The notes under the pieces are model-generated. The model was given only the letters and a program-made list of their open reading frames with translations, did not search any database and had not been told where the DNA came from. This document shows positions 24,064 through 33,095 of a stretch of DNA of 56,114 nt, in pieces. Each line of letters starts with the position of its first letter. Within the stretch, counting starts at the first letter, position 1. The DNA is taken from positions 1 through 56,114 of the forward strand of contig JAFGNJ010000012.1 in assembly GCA_016927065.1 (NCBI GenBank), in the 5' to 3' direction. The stretch is from Deltaproteobacteria bacterium. GTDB taxonomy: Bacteria > Desulfobacterota > B13-G15 > RBG-16-54-18. Both the position numbers and the translations under genes were made by a program.

Positions 24064-24092
24064 TTTACAAGAAATCACTATTAAACTAAAAT
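24064..24092 (+). promoter_or_regulatory. Probable promoter of the retropepsin-like gene
   Basis: TTTACA (24064-24069), a 17-base spacer and TAAAAT (24087-24092), 28 bases before ATG 24120. Confidence 0.5.
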
Positions 24093-24119
24093 TAACCTGT
24101 TGGTTTTAGAGAGAAATGA

Positions 24120-24878
24120 ATGAAAGCGTCGGGCGATCTAAAAAGAATACAAGGTGCGATGCTACCGAGTATGTACATGAATAAAATCATTGTAGGCCTT
24201 GTGATCATTGTATTGGTATCAATGGGAATGCCCCTCTCCTTGCGCTCGGAGATCTACAAATATGTCGATAAAAACGGGACGATCCATTTTGTCGATGATC
24301 TGACCAAGGTTCCCGAAGAATATAGGAAGCAGGTAGACGTTCGTGAGGATAAGCCCAAAGAGCCGGCCGGGGAAGCAACACCGACAGTCTCTGAAGGGGA
24401 AATGGAGGATTCTGCGGAGCGTGAACTCGAAAAACAGCGAGAGGAAAAAAAGAAAGAAGAGGAAGAAAAAGCTCAAGAAGCATTTGAAAGGGGCCTGGAG
24501 ACGAAGGTAATAATCAGTGGCAATAAGGTCTTGGTTCCTGCTACCCTTGGTTATATTGGATATGAAGTCCAAGTCACCCTCGTCCTGGACACCGGTGCTG
24601 ACCTCTTAACCCTCCATCAGCCCATCGCGGATCAATTACGGCTTCCGACAACCCAAAAGGCTCAGGTACGGGTAGTAGGAGGTAAGAAAATTCAGGCCAG
24701 GTTAGTACAACTTGATTATGCGAGAGTCGGACCATATGAAGCACGGAACATCCAAGCACTGATCATATCGCACCAGGATCCCTCCGCACAACATGACGGA
24801 TTGTTGGGAATGAATTTTCTGCGAGGGCTCGACTACAAAATAGATTTCGAAAATCAAGTGATCAGATGGAGACCGTAA
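24120..24878 (+). CDS. Retropepsin-like aspartic protease with DUF4124 domain
   Basis: 252 residues in three parts. A signal peptide or anchor ([20 protein letters not shown]) is followed by a DUF4124 domain ([22 protein letters not shown]). A highly charged Glu/Lys helix follows, likely coiled coil (about 95-125). The C terminus is a one-lobe aspartic protease: [22 protein letters not shown] carries the DTGA catalytic motif, and [19 protein letters not shown] is the conserved end of bacterial clan AA proteins. Retropepsins act as dimers; the helix may promote that. Export suggests periplasmic action on unknown substrates. ATG 24120 has AGAGAG upstream; ATG 24177, directly at the signal peptide, is an alternative. 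Confidence 0.82.
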   Translation: MKASGDLKRIQGAMLPSMYMNKIIVGLVIIVLVSMGMPLSLRSEIYKYVDKNGTIHFVDDLTKVPEEYRKQVDVREDKPKEPAGEATPTVSEGEMEDSAERELEKQREEKKKEEEEKAQEAFERGLETKVIISGNKVLVPATLGYIGYEVQVTLVLDTGADLLTLHQPIADQLRLPTTQKAQVRVVGGKKIQARLVQLDYARVGPYEARNIQALIISHQDPSAQHDGLLGMNFLRGLDYKIDFENQVIRWRP

Positions 24879-25246
24879 TAGACATCTCTCCTTTATACAA
24901 ACCCCTTTGCTGACAATCAACGAGCGGTAAACAAAAATCTCCTCAAGCAATCATAGTGATTATCCCGCTTAAAGATATTTGGCCCCAATTGAAATCGTTC
25001 TGCACCCTTACCATCTCCATGGATGTCGTATACAACCCTTCCACAATGTGCTTCCCATCCTTTTTAACCACTCACGCCAACTAACTATTACTGGTAAGTT
25101 TTAGAAGGGTTAACTCCCACCTCGTGGTAATACTTTTTCTTTACAAAAAATCCTTGTGAGGCTACTATGCACAACGTTACACAAATACACTGTGTTTGTG
25201 CAACAAGCGATACGGGCTTCTCAAAAGCAGGAAGGTACAGGCCATC
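24879..25246. other. Intergenic region without a recognised gene
   Basis: 368 bases, AT-rich toward the right, with no convincing frame, RNA gene or repeat. Confidence 0.5.
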
Positions 25247-25540
25247 ATGCACGAGGAATTGATTAATACACCCGTTACTTTCGATGATGTATTGACGAAG
25301 ATCCTACAATTTCTTCACACCATTGCCAGCTGGATAGGGGGGTTGATTGCCACCCTCATTCACTCTATCTTGCCTTCTGTCACCATACCCAACGACCTGG
25401 TGGAAGCGATAGGACTCATGGCGATGTTGACAGTCTTTTTGGTTGTTGTGCAGATCGCCAAAAAGCTCACATGGATCATAGTGGTGGTTGGGTGGGTTCT
25501 GATCATGACAAGAATAGTATTGCTCATGATCAAAGGGTAG
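25247..25540 (+). CDS. Small membrane protein, unknown family
   Basis: 97 residues from ATG 25247 (MHEELINTPVTFDDVLTKI). Two or three hydrophobic segments: an amphipathic one (LQFLHTIASWIGGLIATLIHSIL) and a strong pair (AIGLMAMLTVFLVVVQIA and WIIVVVGWVLIMTRIVLLMI) separated by Lys-Lys. I do not recognise a family. A longer frame starts at 25196, but the extra residues are basic and lack a better ribosome site. It lies alone, convergent with rimO. The clean hydrophobic pattern makes a real membrane protein likely. Confidence 0.55.
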   Translation: MHEELINTPVTFDDVLTKILQFLHTIASWIGGLIATLIHSILPSVTIPNDLVEAIGLMAMLTVFLVVVQIAKKLTWIIVVVGWVLIMTRIVLLMIKG

Positions 25541-25649
25541 GACAACTAAAAGAGAGTGAAGAGCTTTCTCGGAGGCCTCGCTCCAACTCATCAGGCGGAT
25601 CTCGCTAATTTCTCAGGTCCGTCCACAGGAAAAATCTTCTACACAACTA

Positions 25650-26978
25650 TCAACCCTTCGTGATCTCCCCTCTCAGGTCATAAGGCTCCGCTTCAGTAAT
25701 CTTTACCGGCACGATCTCCCCTATGATGGCCTCTCCTTGCGTGATATGGACCACCCCATCGATCTCCGGGGCCTGAAACGCGGTCCTCCCCTGCAGAACC
25801 TCTGCATCAGCCCCCTCGATCAAGACCGGGATCGTGGATCCTACCATGGCCTTATTCCGTTTCCGCGAAACCCCCTGCTGTAACTCCATGATCCGGGCCC
25901 TCCTTTCCTCTGCCACCTCAGGGGAAGGTCGGCCCTTCATCCGGGCTGCCTTGGTGCCCTCTTCCGGGGAATACGTGAACACCCCCAGATGGGTAAATTC
26001 CATCTCACGGACAAAATCCAGAAGTTGTCTGAATTCTCCTTCCCCCTCTCCTGGGAAACCCACCATCAAAGTGGTGCGTAGGTGGATTGTAGAATACTCC
26101 TTTTTTATGTGTTTGATTAACTCCGTGGTATTCTTCCCTGAATGCTTCCGCCCCATCCGCTGCAGAATTGTGTCGTTGATATGCTGGATCGGGATATCAA
26201 GATAGGAACAAATTCGTTCCTCCCCGGCGATCATCTCTAAAAGTGGAAGGTGGAAATTATCAGGATGGGGGTACGTATAGAGGATCCTGACCCACCGCAA
26301 CCCTCCGATTTTTATCAATTCCCCTAAGAGCCGAAAGAGCCCTCGATCCTCTCTCTTGTCCACCCCATACGCCGTGGTGTCCTGGGCCACCAGGATAATC
26401 TCTATGACTCCTCCGGCAACCAGTTGTTCGACCTCCCGGATGACGGAATCCATCACCCTGCTCCTGTATCTGCCTCGAAGCTGAGGGATGAGACAAAAGG
26501 TACAGGAGTGAGAGCACCCTTCAGCGATCTTCACGTAAGCCGAATGAGGTGTGTTGGTGACGATTCGGGGGGTGTGGTGGTCATATATATACCGCGGTCT
26601 CCTGCCGATCAATGTCTTGTTGCCATCTTTCTTTTTCAACCATCGTGGTATCTCAATGAAGTCACCTGTTCCTGTCCAAAAATCAACCTCTGGTATCGAC
26701 TGAGCAATCTCCTCACCATATCGTTGTGGAAGACAGCCGGTGACGATGAGCGTATTGATCCGCCCTTGTGCCTTGGCCTGGACTGCTTCCAGGACGGTCT
26801 CGATGGACTCTTCTGCGGCCGTTTGGATAAAGGCGCAGGTGTTAATGACAGCCACGTCCGCCTCATCAAGCGAGGAAGTGATCACATAACCATCCTTCGC
26901 CAAGAGACCCAAAAGTACTTCCGAATCTACGTGGTTTTTGGGACAACCTAAACTGATCAGCGTGATCTTTTTCACCAT
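25650..26978 (-). CDS. rimO: Ribosomal protein S12 methylthiotransferase
   Basis: 442 residues. The N-terminal UPF0004 domain has ISLGCPKNHVDSE, the signature that separates RimO from MiaB, with further cysteines in NTCAF and GCLPQ. The radical SAM motif is EGCSHSCTFCLIPQLRG. A TRAM domain ends the protein (GSTIPVLIEGADAEVLQGRT onward). It adds a methylthio group to the conserved aspartate of S12 using two Fe-S clusters. The ribosome binding site is weak. It lies downstream of the BamD-LptA fusion gene, with a terminator-like hairpin between. Confidence 0.95.
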   Translation of the reverse strand: MVKKITLISLGCPKNHVDSEVLLGLLAKDGYVITSSLDEADVAVINTCAFIQTAAEESIETVLEAVQAKAQGRINTLIVTGCLPQRYGEEIAQSIPEVDFWTGTGDFIEIPRWLKKKDGNKTLIGRRPRYIYDHHTPRIVTNTPHSAYVKIAEGCSHSCTFCLIPQLRGRYRSRVMDSVIREVEQLVAGGVIEIILVAQDTTAYGVDKREDRGLFRLLGELIKIGGLRWVRILYTYPHPDNFHLPLLEMIAGEERICSYLDIPIQHINDTILQRMGRKHSGKNTTELIKHIKKEYSTIHLRTTLMVGFPGEGEGEFRQLLDFVREMEFTHLGVFTYSPEEGTKAARMKGRPSPEVAEERRARIMELQQGVSRKRNKAMVGSTIPVLIEGADAEVLQGRTAFQAPEIDGVVHITQGEAIIGEIVPVKITEAEPYDLRGEITKG

Positions 26979-26995
26979 AAGGCCACTAATACAAA

Positions 26996-27016
26996 GGGGG
27001 GATAATTCCCCCCCCC
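26996..27016 (-). terminator. Hairpin terminator downstream of the BamD-LptA fusion gene
   Basis: G6 (26996-27001) and C9 (27008-27016) enclose ATAATT. On the minus strand the stem is followed by TTTGTATTAG, a weak T-rich tail. It separates the upstream gene from rimO. Confidence 0.5.
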
Positions 27017-27064
27017 AAGTAAGCGTTTTTTTCTAAAATGCAACCGTATGCTTCCAGATTACAA

Positions 27065-28279
27065 TTATTCCTCCAACATGTCTTCTATTCTCTCTCCCTT
27101 GATTTCTACCTTGCCGGTATCCAAGTGGAGTATGATCTCATCTCCCCTTATCCAAACTCCGATACCTCGTTTCTTAGCATCTCCCGTCATCACAAGAGTC
27201 TTTTGAGTTGGAGACCAAACAGCCGTTGTGCAAAAAAACTCATCCCCTTCTCGCGACACCGCCACCTGATCTCTTACCACCATCTCTATAGGGACATTAT
27301 CCGCATCCCTGGTCAGCAGGAGGGAGTCGCTGCGAATTCTCGTCTCTTCCCCCAAAGCTATTACGTCGCCAGTGTATAAAATGGCGTTCTTTTCCAGGAT
27401 GTCTTGCTTGTTTTGAGCGGTAATTCGAAAAGGGAGGCTTTTTCCTACTTCTTCAAGAGGCATGCTCTCCCTCATAACCACCTCTTCCCCCACAGGAGAA
27501 GCAGCAACCACCCCTTGCTCCTTCAAGCTTGCCAGGAGCCTCTCTCCCGGTTTGGCATAGGGACTGTGAGGGTAATCCTCGACCAGGAGCGTCAAGGGGG
27601 TAAGTGCCTCAGCATCCTTTTCTTGTTTGTGCAGAGCAAAGCCGAGGTAGTAAAGGGCCTGATCATCTACACCGGAGGCAGGATATTTCTCCAATACTGA
27701 AGACGCCCTTTTCTCTACTGCAGAGTACTTCCTCTTGCGAAGGTAGAAGTGGGCGACGTAGAGATCATTCTCTGCCAGCCTCCTGCGGCAAAAAACGATT
27801 TTCTCCTGGGCCTTTTGAGCGAAGATGCTATCAGGGTAATTTGCTACCACATTCTGAAAGGCGGTCAGGGCCTTCTCCGTTGCCTTCTGGTCCCGATCCT
27901 TGGACAACACCTGCCGGTAATGACACAACCCTACTTGATACTCCACATAGGGAAGATCGGGGTGAAAGGGATATTGTTTTTTAAATTCCAGATATCTGAT
28001 GCCGGCTTCGGGATATTCCTTCCGAAAGAAAAAACAGTCCGCGATCCGGAGATCCGCTTTAGGGGCATAGAACTCATCGGAAGGAAAGTATTCCTTTAAA
28101 CGAGTAAAAACCTCTATGGCCTCTTTATATTTCCCGTTATTGAACAGGACTGTCCCCTGGTCGTAGAGTACTGCAGGGTCCTTGGGCACGGGTTGATTTT
28201 TCTTCTTGCCACCACAGCCAATCATCAGGAGGATGACTATAAGCAATACCACGATCACCTGAAAGTATTTGTTCTTCAT
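27065..28279 (-). CDS. BamD-like TPR lipoprotein fused to an LptA-like (OstA) domain
   Basis: 404 residues. Lipoprotein signal with lipobox LLMIGC (Cys about 22). Residues about 36-255 are tetratricopeptide repeats of the BamD type (LYDQGTVLFNNGKYKEAIEVF, EYFPSDEFYAPKADLRIADC, QYPFHPDLPYVEYQVG, NYPDSIFAQKAQEKI). Residues about 290-400 are beta-rich with repeats like ILEKNAILYTGDVIAL, ETRIRSDSLLLTRD and LVMTGDAKKR, the pattern of LptA/OstA beta-jellyroll domains that carry LPS. BamD helps insert outer-membrane proteins; LptA bridges LPS transport. A join of both in one chain is unusual. AGGGAGA lies before ATG 28279. Confidence 0.78.
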   Translation of the reverse strand: MKNKYFQVIVVLLIVILLMIGCGGKKKNQPVPKDPAVLYDQGTVLFNNGKYKEAIEVFTRLKEYFPSDEFYAPKADLRIADCFFFRKEYPEAGIRYLEFKKQYPFHPDLPYVEYQVGLCHYRQVLSKDRDQKATEKALTAFQNVVANYPDSIFAQKAQEKIVFCRRRLAENDLYVAHFYLRKRKYSAVEKRASSVLEKYPASGVDDQALYYLGFALHKQEKDAEALTPLTLLVEDYPHSPYAKPGERLLASLKEQGVVAASPVGEEVVMRESMPLEEVGKSLPFRITAQNKQDILEKNAILYTGDVIALGEETRIRSDSLLLTRDADNVPIEMVVRDQVAVSREGDEFFCTTAVWSPTQKTLVMTGDAKKRGIGVWIRGDEIILHLDTGKVEIKGERIEDMLEE

Positions 28280-28338
28280 ATCTTAATCTCCCTTCACCAA
28301 AAGGATAATCATATATAAAAATATCCTTGCCGTCAACC

Positions 28339-28899
28339 TCATAAACCAAGCTGATCACTGATCCCCTGCATGGCCTTGAGGCTCATCTCGGCGAATTCCT
28401 CCAAGCCCAAACCGAGCTTTTCGCATTCTCTGATGGCGTCTCTGCGTACCCCACGGGCAAACCCTTTTTCTTTCATCCTCTTCAATATAGAGGAGGGTCT
28501 TACACTGGCTATCCTCTTGTCAGGATAGACGAGGGTAGTGGCCACGATCAAACCGGTGATGGAATCCGCACAGGTGATGGCATAATGGAGGGGTTTCTCC
28601 CGTTTCATAGATAAGGCCTCGGCATTGTGGGCCTTGATGGCGTCAATGATCTCTTCTTCAAACCTTTGCTCTCGAAGGATCTCCTCGGTCCTCAGGGTAT
28701 GACGTGGGGGATCATCCCTCGTCTCATCATAATCTAGATCATGGAGGAGACCCACAATACCCCATCTATGGGGGTCGCGCCCCAGTCGCTTCGCCAATGC
28801 CTGCATTACCGCCCCCGTGGCCAGGGAGTGCTTAATGAGAACTTCCTCCTTGCAATGCTCCCTCAATAGATCAAGGGCCTCTGCTCGAGCTATCATCAT
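28339..28899 (-). CDS. HD-domain (HDIG-like) phosphohydrolase
   Basis: 186 residues from ATG 28899, which has GGGGAAAG upstream; ATG 28896 is equally possible. The HD motif is VGLLHDLDYDET, preceded by LIKHSLATGAVMQALA and followed by AIKAHNAE, giving the H...HD...D metal set. The C-terminal half (YAITCADSITGLIVATTLV, RMKEKGFARGVRRD) is common to a conserved family of stand-alone HD proteins in anaerobes. Substrate unknown; nucleotides or phosphoesters are usual. It lies upstream of the BamD-LptA gene on the same strand and divergent from fabF. Confidence 0.8.
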   Translation of the reverse strand: MMIARAEALDLLREHCKEEVLIKHSLATGAVMQALAKRLGRDPHRWGIVGLLHDLDYDETRDDPPRHTLRTEEILREQRFEEEIIDAIKAHNAEALSMKREKPLHYAITCADSITGLIVATTLVYPDKRIASVRPSSILKRMKEKGFARGVRRDAIRECEKLGLGLEEFAEMSLKAMQGISDQLGL

Positions 28900-29038
28900 A
28901 CTTTCCCCTGGTTTTTTATAAAACAAAAAATCATAGAAGCTTAAAATAGTCAAGTTTTAGGCGGTTTTCACTTGAATTTTTTTTTGGTTACCTTTATTTT
29001 TATGGGTAAATAATTTTACAAAAAAGGGGCCTTCTGCT

Positions 29039-30331
29039 ATGCAGAAAAAACGTGTTGTCGTTACGGGAATAGGGCCGGTTACCCCCCTAGGCATCGGGAA
29101 GGAGCCGTATTGGCGATCACTCATGGAGAGAAAAACGGGGATAGACCTGGTCGAATTTCCCAATTTTGATATGGAGCAGTTCAAAACTCGGATCGGCGCA
29201 CAGATAAAAGATTTTTCTCTTGACGACTATCTTCCTTTTCATAAAGGTGACCGACATATGGGCCGGGCTTCCCAATTTGCCCTCGTGGGGGCAAAAATAG
29301 CCCTGGAGGATGCAAAGTTAGAACTCCTGCCTCGAAAGGGGGTAGAGGGAAGATACGAACTCAACAACTTAGACTCCTGCAAAATTGGTGCGATCTTGGG
29401 GGTAGCGGTTGAGAACATGGAGATTATGGAGGGCTCGTATGATAGCTTGTTAAAATACGGAAGTCCTCGGAGACTTTCCCCCTTTGCCCTCCCCAATGTC
29501 TATACTAGTTCCGTCGCTACCAATGCCACCGAGAGATTCGGTATCCACGGAACCACCTTTGTGGTCTCTTCAGCTTGCGCCTCGGCCAGTCACGCCATAG
29601 CTACCTCTTACAACAAAATACAGGACGGCCCTGAAGAAATGATGCTCACGGGTGGCTCTGATGCCTGCATTACCCCCCTTACGTTTGGTGGTTTTATTGC
29701 CCTTCGTGCCATGTCCACCCGCAACGACGAGCCATTGAAAGCCTGCCGCCCCTTTGACATGCACAGGGACGGCTTTGTCATGGGGGAGGGGGCGGGGATA
29801 ATTCTCTTAGAGGAAATGAATCATGCTCTCAAGAGGGAGGCACCCATTTATGCCGAACTCGTCGGCTGTGGTATGACCGCCGACGCCTTCCACATTGCCG
29901 AACCAGACCCCACGGCCATCTCGTTGAGCAAGGCCATTTCACAGGCCCTGGCCATGGGAGGGGTCGAACCAAAGGACATAGACTACATAAACCCCCATGG
30001 AACCTCTACCCCCTTGAATGATTCCACCGAGACCAAGGCCATCAAAAGGGTCTTTGGAGATTACGCCTATCAGATACCCATCAGTGCCACCAAATCAATG
30101 GTCGGCCACCTCCTCGGAGCGGCGGGTGGAGTGGAGGCCATTGTCATCACCCTCACTATGAAACATGGAATGATCCACCCTACCATTAATTACGAATTTC
30201 CGGACCCGGAGTGCGATCTGGATTATGTTCCGGATGGCCCTCGTGAAAAAACGGTGCGAACAGCGCTTTCCATCTCCGCGGGGTTCGGGGGGGTCAACTG
30301 CGTCCTCCTCTTCAAGGCCTTTGAGCCATAG
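29039..30331 (+). CDS. fabF: Beta-ketoacyl-ACP synthase (FabF family)
   Basis: 430 residues of the condensing-enzyme fold. The nucleophile is Cys180 in VSSACASAS; the two histidines are in NPHGTSTPLND and GHLLGAAGG. It elongates acyl-ACP with malonyl-ACP in the cytoplasm. No acpP or fabG is adjacent, unlike the usual fab cluster, and an insert around residues 98-115 (KGVEGRYELNNLDS) is unusual, so a specialised role in a secondary lipid is possible. AAAAAGGGG lies upstream of the ATG. DUF362 and truA genes follow on the same strand. Confidence 0.9.
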   Translation: MQKKRVVVTGIGPVTPLGIGKEPYWRSLMERKTGIDLVEFPNFDMEQFKTRIGAQIKDFSLDDYLPFHKGDRHMGRASQFALVGAKIALEDAKLELLPRKGVEGRYELNNLDSCKIGAILGVAVENMEIMEGSYDSLLKYGSPRRLSPFALPNVYTSSVATNATERFGIHGTTFVVSSACASASHAIATSYNKIQDGPEEMMLTGGSDACITPLTFGGFIALRAMSTRNDEPLKACRPFDMHRDGFVMGEGAGIILLEEMNHALKREAPIYAELVGCGMTADAFHIAEPDPTAISLSKAISQALAMGGVEPKDIDYINPHGTSTPLNDSTETKAIKRVFGDYAYQIPISATKSMVGHLLGAAGGVEAIVITLTMKHGMIHPTINYEFPDPECDLDYVPDGPREKTVRTALSISAGFGGVNCVLLFKAFEP

Positions 30332-30410
30332 GGATGCTCTGGGAGCTACAGCCTGGCTGCTCACCATTACTACCATTGTTATCTCACTTATTAATGAGGA
30401 TCCTGAGACC

Positions 30411-31538
30411 ATGAAGAACCGCGTTGCCATTGTTCGGTGTACTACCTACACGTACCCGCAGGTACTGGCGAGAGTCAAGGATATCTTGCAACCCCTAGGC
30501 GGGATGGGGACATTTGTCAAGAGGAAGGACAAGGTCCTGCTCAAACCAAACCTCCTCGTGGGAAAGCACCCGGATCGGTGCGTGACGACCCATCCTTCTC
30601 TGGTCAAGGCTGTTGTCGAACTAGTACAGGAGGCAGGGGGAATCCCTGTTATTGGAGACAGCCCCGGCATGGGTAACATACGCCGTGTCGCCGCCCAGGC
30701 GGGGATTGCAGCGGTGGCGGATGAATTGGGCTGCCCTCTCGTGGAGTTTAAAGACGTTGCAGAAATAAAGACAGACGAGGCATATATCTTCCGCAGATTT
30801 GAGTTGGCACAGGCGATAGTTGAATCCGATGTGGTCATCAATCTTCCCAAGGTCAAGACTCACTCCCAGACCCTCCTCACCCTGGGGGTAAAGAACACCT
30901 TCGGCTGTATACCGGGCATGCGCAAGGCCCAATGGCACCTTAAGGCGGGAACCGACCACTCCTATTTCGCCGGGATGCTGGCTGAGCTCTCCCAGATCAT
31001 CAAACCGGCCCTGACCATTGCCGATGGGGTCATCGGCATGGAGGGGGACGGTCCGAGCAATGGCACCCCGCGCCCCCTCGGCCTGATCCTGGCCGGTGCG
31101 AACCCTCACGCCCTTGATGCCACCATCTGTCGTATCATCGGTGTTCCACCTGAAGAACTCCTCACCCTCCAGGCCGCTCACGAGCGGGGGTTTGAGGGGA
31201 CTGACCTCAAGCAGATAGAAATTCTGGGGGAACAACTCGAAGATGTAGGGGTCACCCCCTTTCATCTCCCGAAGAGATTCGACGTCCAGTGGAACCTGCC
31301 GGCTTTCCTCAAACGGCCGCTCAAAAATATCTTTACGCCAAAACCCTTCATCAATAGAGACCTCTGCAAGGCCTGTGGGGCCTGTGCCGAGGTATGCCCT
31401 CCCCAGGCAATCTCCCTGGACGATAAAAGAGTGCTGATCGATTACCATGCGTGCATCCGTTGCTACTGTTGCCAGGAGGTGTGCCCTGAGGGGGCGGTGC
31501 GCCTTCAGTCGGGGTGGGCGAGAAGGCGTGCCTTGTGA
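30411..31538 (+). CDS. DUF362 protein with two [4Fe-4S] ferredoxin motifs
   Basis: 375 residues. The N-terminal two thirds are DUF362: KDKVLLKPNLLVGK, THPSLVKAVVELVQEAGG, VINLPKVKTHSQTLLTLGVKNTFG and DGVIGMEGDGPSNGTPRPLGLILAG. The C terminus has two ferredoxin clusters, CKACGACAEVCPPQAI and CIRCYCCQEVCPEGAV. The family is widespread in anaerobes and unassigned, with a proposed redox role. The ATG at 30411 was chosen over a longer frame because DUF362 proteins begin with this short basic-hydrophobic strand. Its stop overlaps the truA start (GTGA). Confidence 0.85.
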   Translation: MKNRVAIVRCTTYTYPQVLARVKDILQPLGGMGTFVKRKDKVLLKPNLLVGKHPDRCVTTHPSLVKAVVELVQEAGGIPVIGDSPGMGNIRRVAAQAGIAAVADELGCPLVEFKDVAEIKTDEAYIFRRFELAQAIVESDVVINLPKVKTHSQTLLTLGVKNTFGCIPGMRKAQWHLKAGTDHSYFAGMLAELSQIIKPALTIADGVIGMEGDGPSNGTPRPLGLILAGANPHALDATICRIIGVPPEELLTLQAAHERGFEGTDLKQIEILGEQLEDVGVTPFHLPKRFDVQWNLPAFLKRPLKNIFTPKPFINRDLCKACGACAEVCPPQAISLDDKRVLIDYHACIRCYCCQEVCPEGAVRLQSGWARRRAL

Positions 31539-32278
31539 GGAATATCAAGCTGACCATCGAATACGATGGAACCGCCTATCACGGCTGGCAGATCCAACCC
31601 GGGCTTAAGACCATTCAGGGGGTGATACAAGAGCAGATCGCCCGAATTACCCAGGGCGAAGTAACCTTCATCGGCGCGGGGAGGACCGATGCCGGTGTCC
31701 ATGCCCTGGGTCAGGTAGCAAATTTCCAGACCGAGAGTGCTATTGACATCATCGCTCTCCAGCGGGGATTGAACAGCCTCCTGCCCCCTGATATCGTGAT
31801 CACGGAGGCGGAAGAGGCGGAGGAGGGGTTTCACGCCCGCTTCAGTGCCCGCAGCAAGGTATATGAATATCATATCCTGAACCAACCCTATCCCTCGGCC
31901 ATCCGGAGGGCATACGCCTGGTTTATCCCCCACGACTTCGATCTCCCCTCTATGAAAAAATGTGGGAAGCTACTCATCGGGAGCCACGACTTCTCCTCTT
32001 TCCGGGCCTCGGGTGATGAGAGCCGCCACTCTATCCGAGAGGTAATCGGCCTGGAGCTAGAGGAGCGTGCAAACAATCTCATTGTTATCATGATCGAGGC
32101 CAACGCCTTCTTGAGGGAGATGGTCCGCAGCATCGTGGGGACCCTGGTGGATGTGGGCCGGGGGAAAACTTCGTTTGAGGAATTCGAGAAGATCTTCGAG
32201 GCCCATGACCGGCGCCAAGCAGGCATGACCGCTCCGGCTCATGGGTTGTTTTTGGTAGAGGTTAACTATAATAAATAA
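31535..32278 (+). CDS. truA: tRNA pseudouridine(38-40) synthase
   Basis: 247 residues from GTG 31535, which overlaps the preceding stop by four bases. IKLTIEYDGTAYHGWQIQP is the N-terminal signature, and GAGRTDAGVHALGQVANF carries the catalytic aspartate. The C-terminal ANAFLREMVRSIVGTLVDVGRGK is also conserved. It isomerises uridines 38-40 of the anticodon stem. Translational coupling to DUF362 is suggested by the overlap and by AGAAGG just before the GTG. A strong hairpin follows the stop. Confidence 0.95.
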   Translation: MRNIKLTIEYDGTAYHGWQIQPGLKTIQGVIQEQIARITQGEVTFIGAGRTDAGVHALGQVANFQTESAIDIIALQRGLNSLLPPDIVITEAEEAEEGFHARFSARSKVYEYHILNQPYPSAIRRAYAWFIPHDFDLPSMKKCGKLLIGSHDFSSFRASGDESRHSIREVIGLELEERANNLIVIMIEANAFLREMVRSIVGTLVDVGRGKTSFEEFEKIFEAHDRRQAGMTAPAHGLFLVEVNYNK

Positions 32279-32282
32279 AAGC

Positions 32283-32309
32283 GGGGCCAGGTCTTGAAGC
32301 CCTGGCCCC
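32283..32309 (+). terminator. Hairpin after truA
   Basis: Perfect nine-base stem GGGGCCAGG / CCTGGCCCC with a nine-base loop, ending the fabF-DUF362-truA transcript. The T tail is short, so termination may be partial. It also faces the end of the convergent small membrane-protein gene. Confidence 0.65.
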
Positions 32310-32323
32310 TTAACCAGCAGTAA

Positions 32324-32638
32324 TTATCTTTTGCGTTTGCGCTTAGCAGGAGCCGGAGCAATCTTCGCAGCTTTGGTTGTCTTAACTACGTCCACCGCAA
32401 AGATCACAAGGAGCAAACAGCCCAGAATTGCGGGGACGTAGTAGACGTCTCCATAGTTTACGCCCTCCCACCATTCGCCTAATACCGGCGTGCCGAGCCG
32501 GGCGCCGACCCATCCGATAACGACCTTGGACAGATAAGACCACCCCCCCGGCACAATGTAATACTTAAAGCCAAAATGTAAGATCCCCGAAACCACAACA
32601 CTGATAATCAACAAAACGAGAAAGCTCATAAAATCCAT
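32324..32638 (-). CDS. Small membrane protein with Lys/Arg-rich tail
   Basis: 104 residues from ATG 32638; AGGAGG ends six bases before it, which rules out the ATG at 32644. Three hydrophobic stretches are visible (MSFLVLLIISVVVSGILHFGF, VVIGWVGARLGTPVLG and VPAILGCLLLVIFAVDVV). GWVGARLGTPVLG is similar to the glycine-rich helix of GlsB/YeaQ/YmgE (transglycosylase-associated) stress proteins, so that family is my best guess. The C terminus is very basic (APAPAKRKRKR). Confidence 0.65.
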   Translation of the reverse strand: MDFMSFLVLLIISVVVSGILHFGFKYYIVPGGWSYLSKVVIGWVGARLGTPVLGEWWEGVNYGDVYYVPAILGCLLLVIFAVDVVKTTKAAKIAPAPAKRKRKR

Positions 32639-33095
32639 CGTCATCCTCCTATCATTGTTGTTTGTTGAAAGTTATATGTTAAATCCCTCACCTATAGAGG
32701 GATCGCCACCCTGGTTCGCAACCCAATACAACCAATCACCGAACGCATTTCTAGACGGCAAATATAGAGCGTGAGTTTTATCGCGGATAAAGGCAGGCGG
32801 CCCCTCAAGACGCGTAGAACATCTTCAGAGGCCTTATATCGGTTTCTTTTGGATTCTTCCCTCAAGGCTCCCCCAATAAAGTTATGGGTTCATGCGCCCC
32901 AACAGACGATCCATTTATTCCCTATAAGTACAACTAATTAAAAAGTCAAGAGAATTCTATCAGAGGGCGTTTATACAGAACTCCTCCTTCAAGACCAAAC
33001 GCCCTTCCCTTCATACTGACTACTTCTTCGTGCGCCCTCCTCTCTGAGGGCGCACATCTTCTAAACCGCAAAAATATTTTTTGAAGAGCCTTGCT
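32639..33095. other. Intergenic region with one strong hairpin
   Basis: 457 bases without a recognisable gene. The one clear structure is a perfect nine-base inverted repeat TGCGCCCTC / GAGGGCGCA at 33031-33054 with loop CTCTCT, 42 bases after the stop of the next minus-strand gene. It has no T run, so it may be a transcript-end stabiliser or a weak terminator. Confidence 0.6.

Noticed and set aside
24075-24092. Bases resembling the polyamine operator (ATTAAACTAAAAT)
   Set aside because: Only one arm matches and the spacing is wrong; it is better explained as the -10 region of the local promoter.
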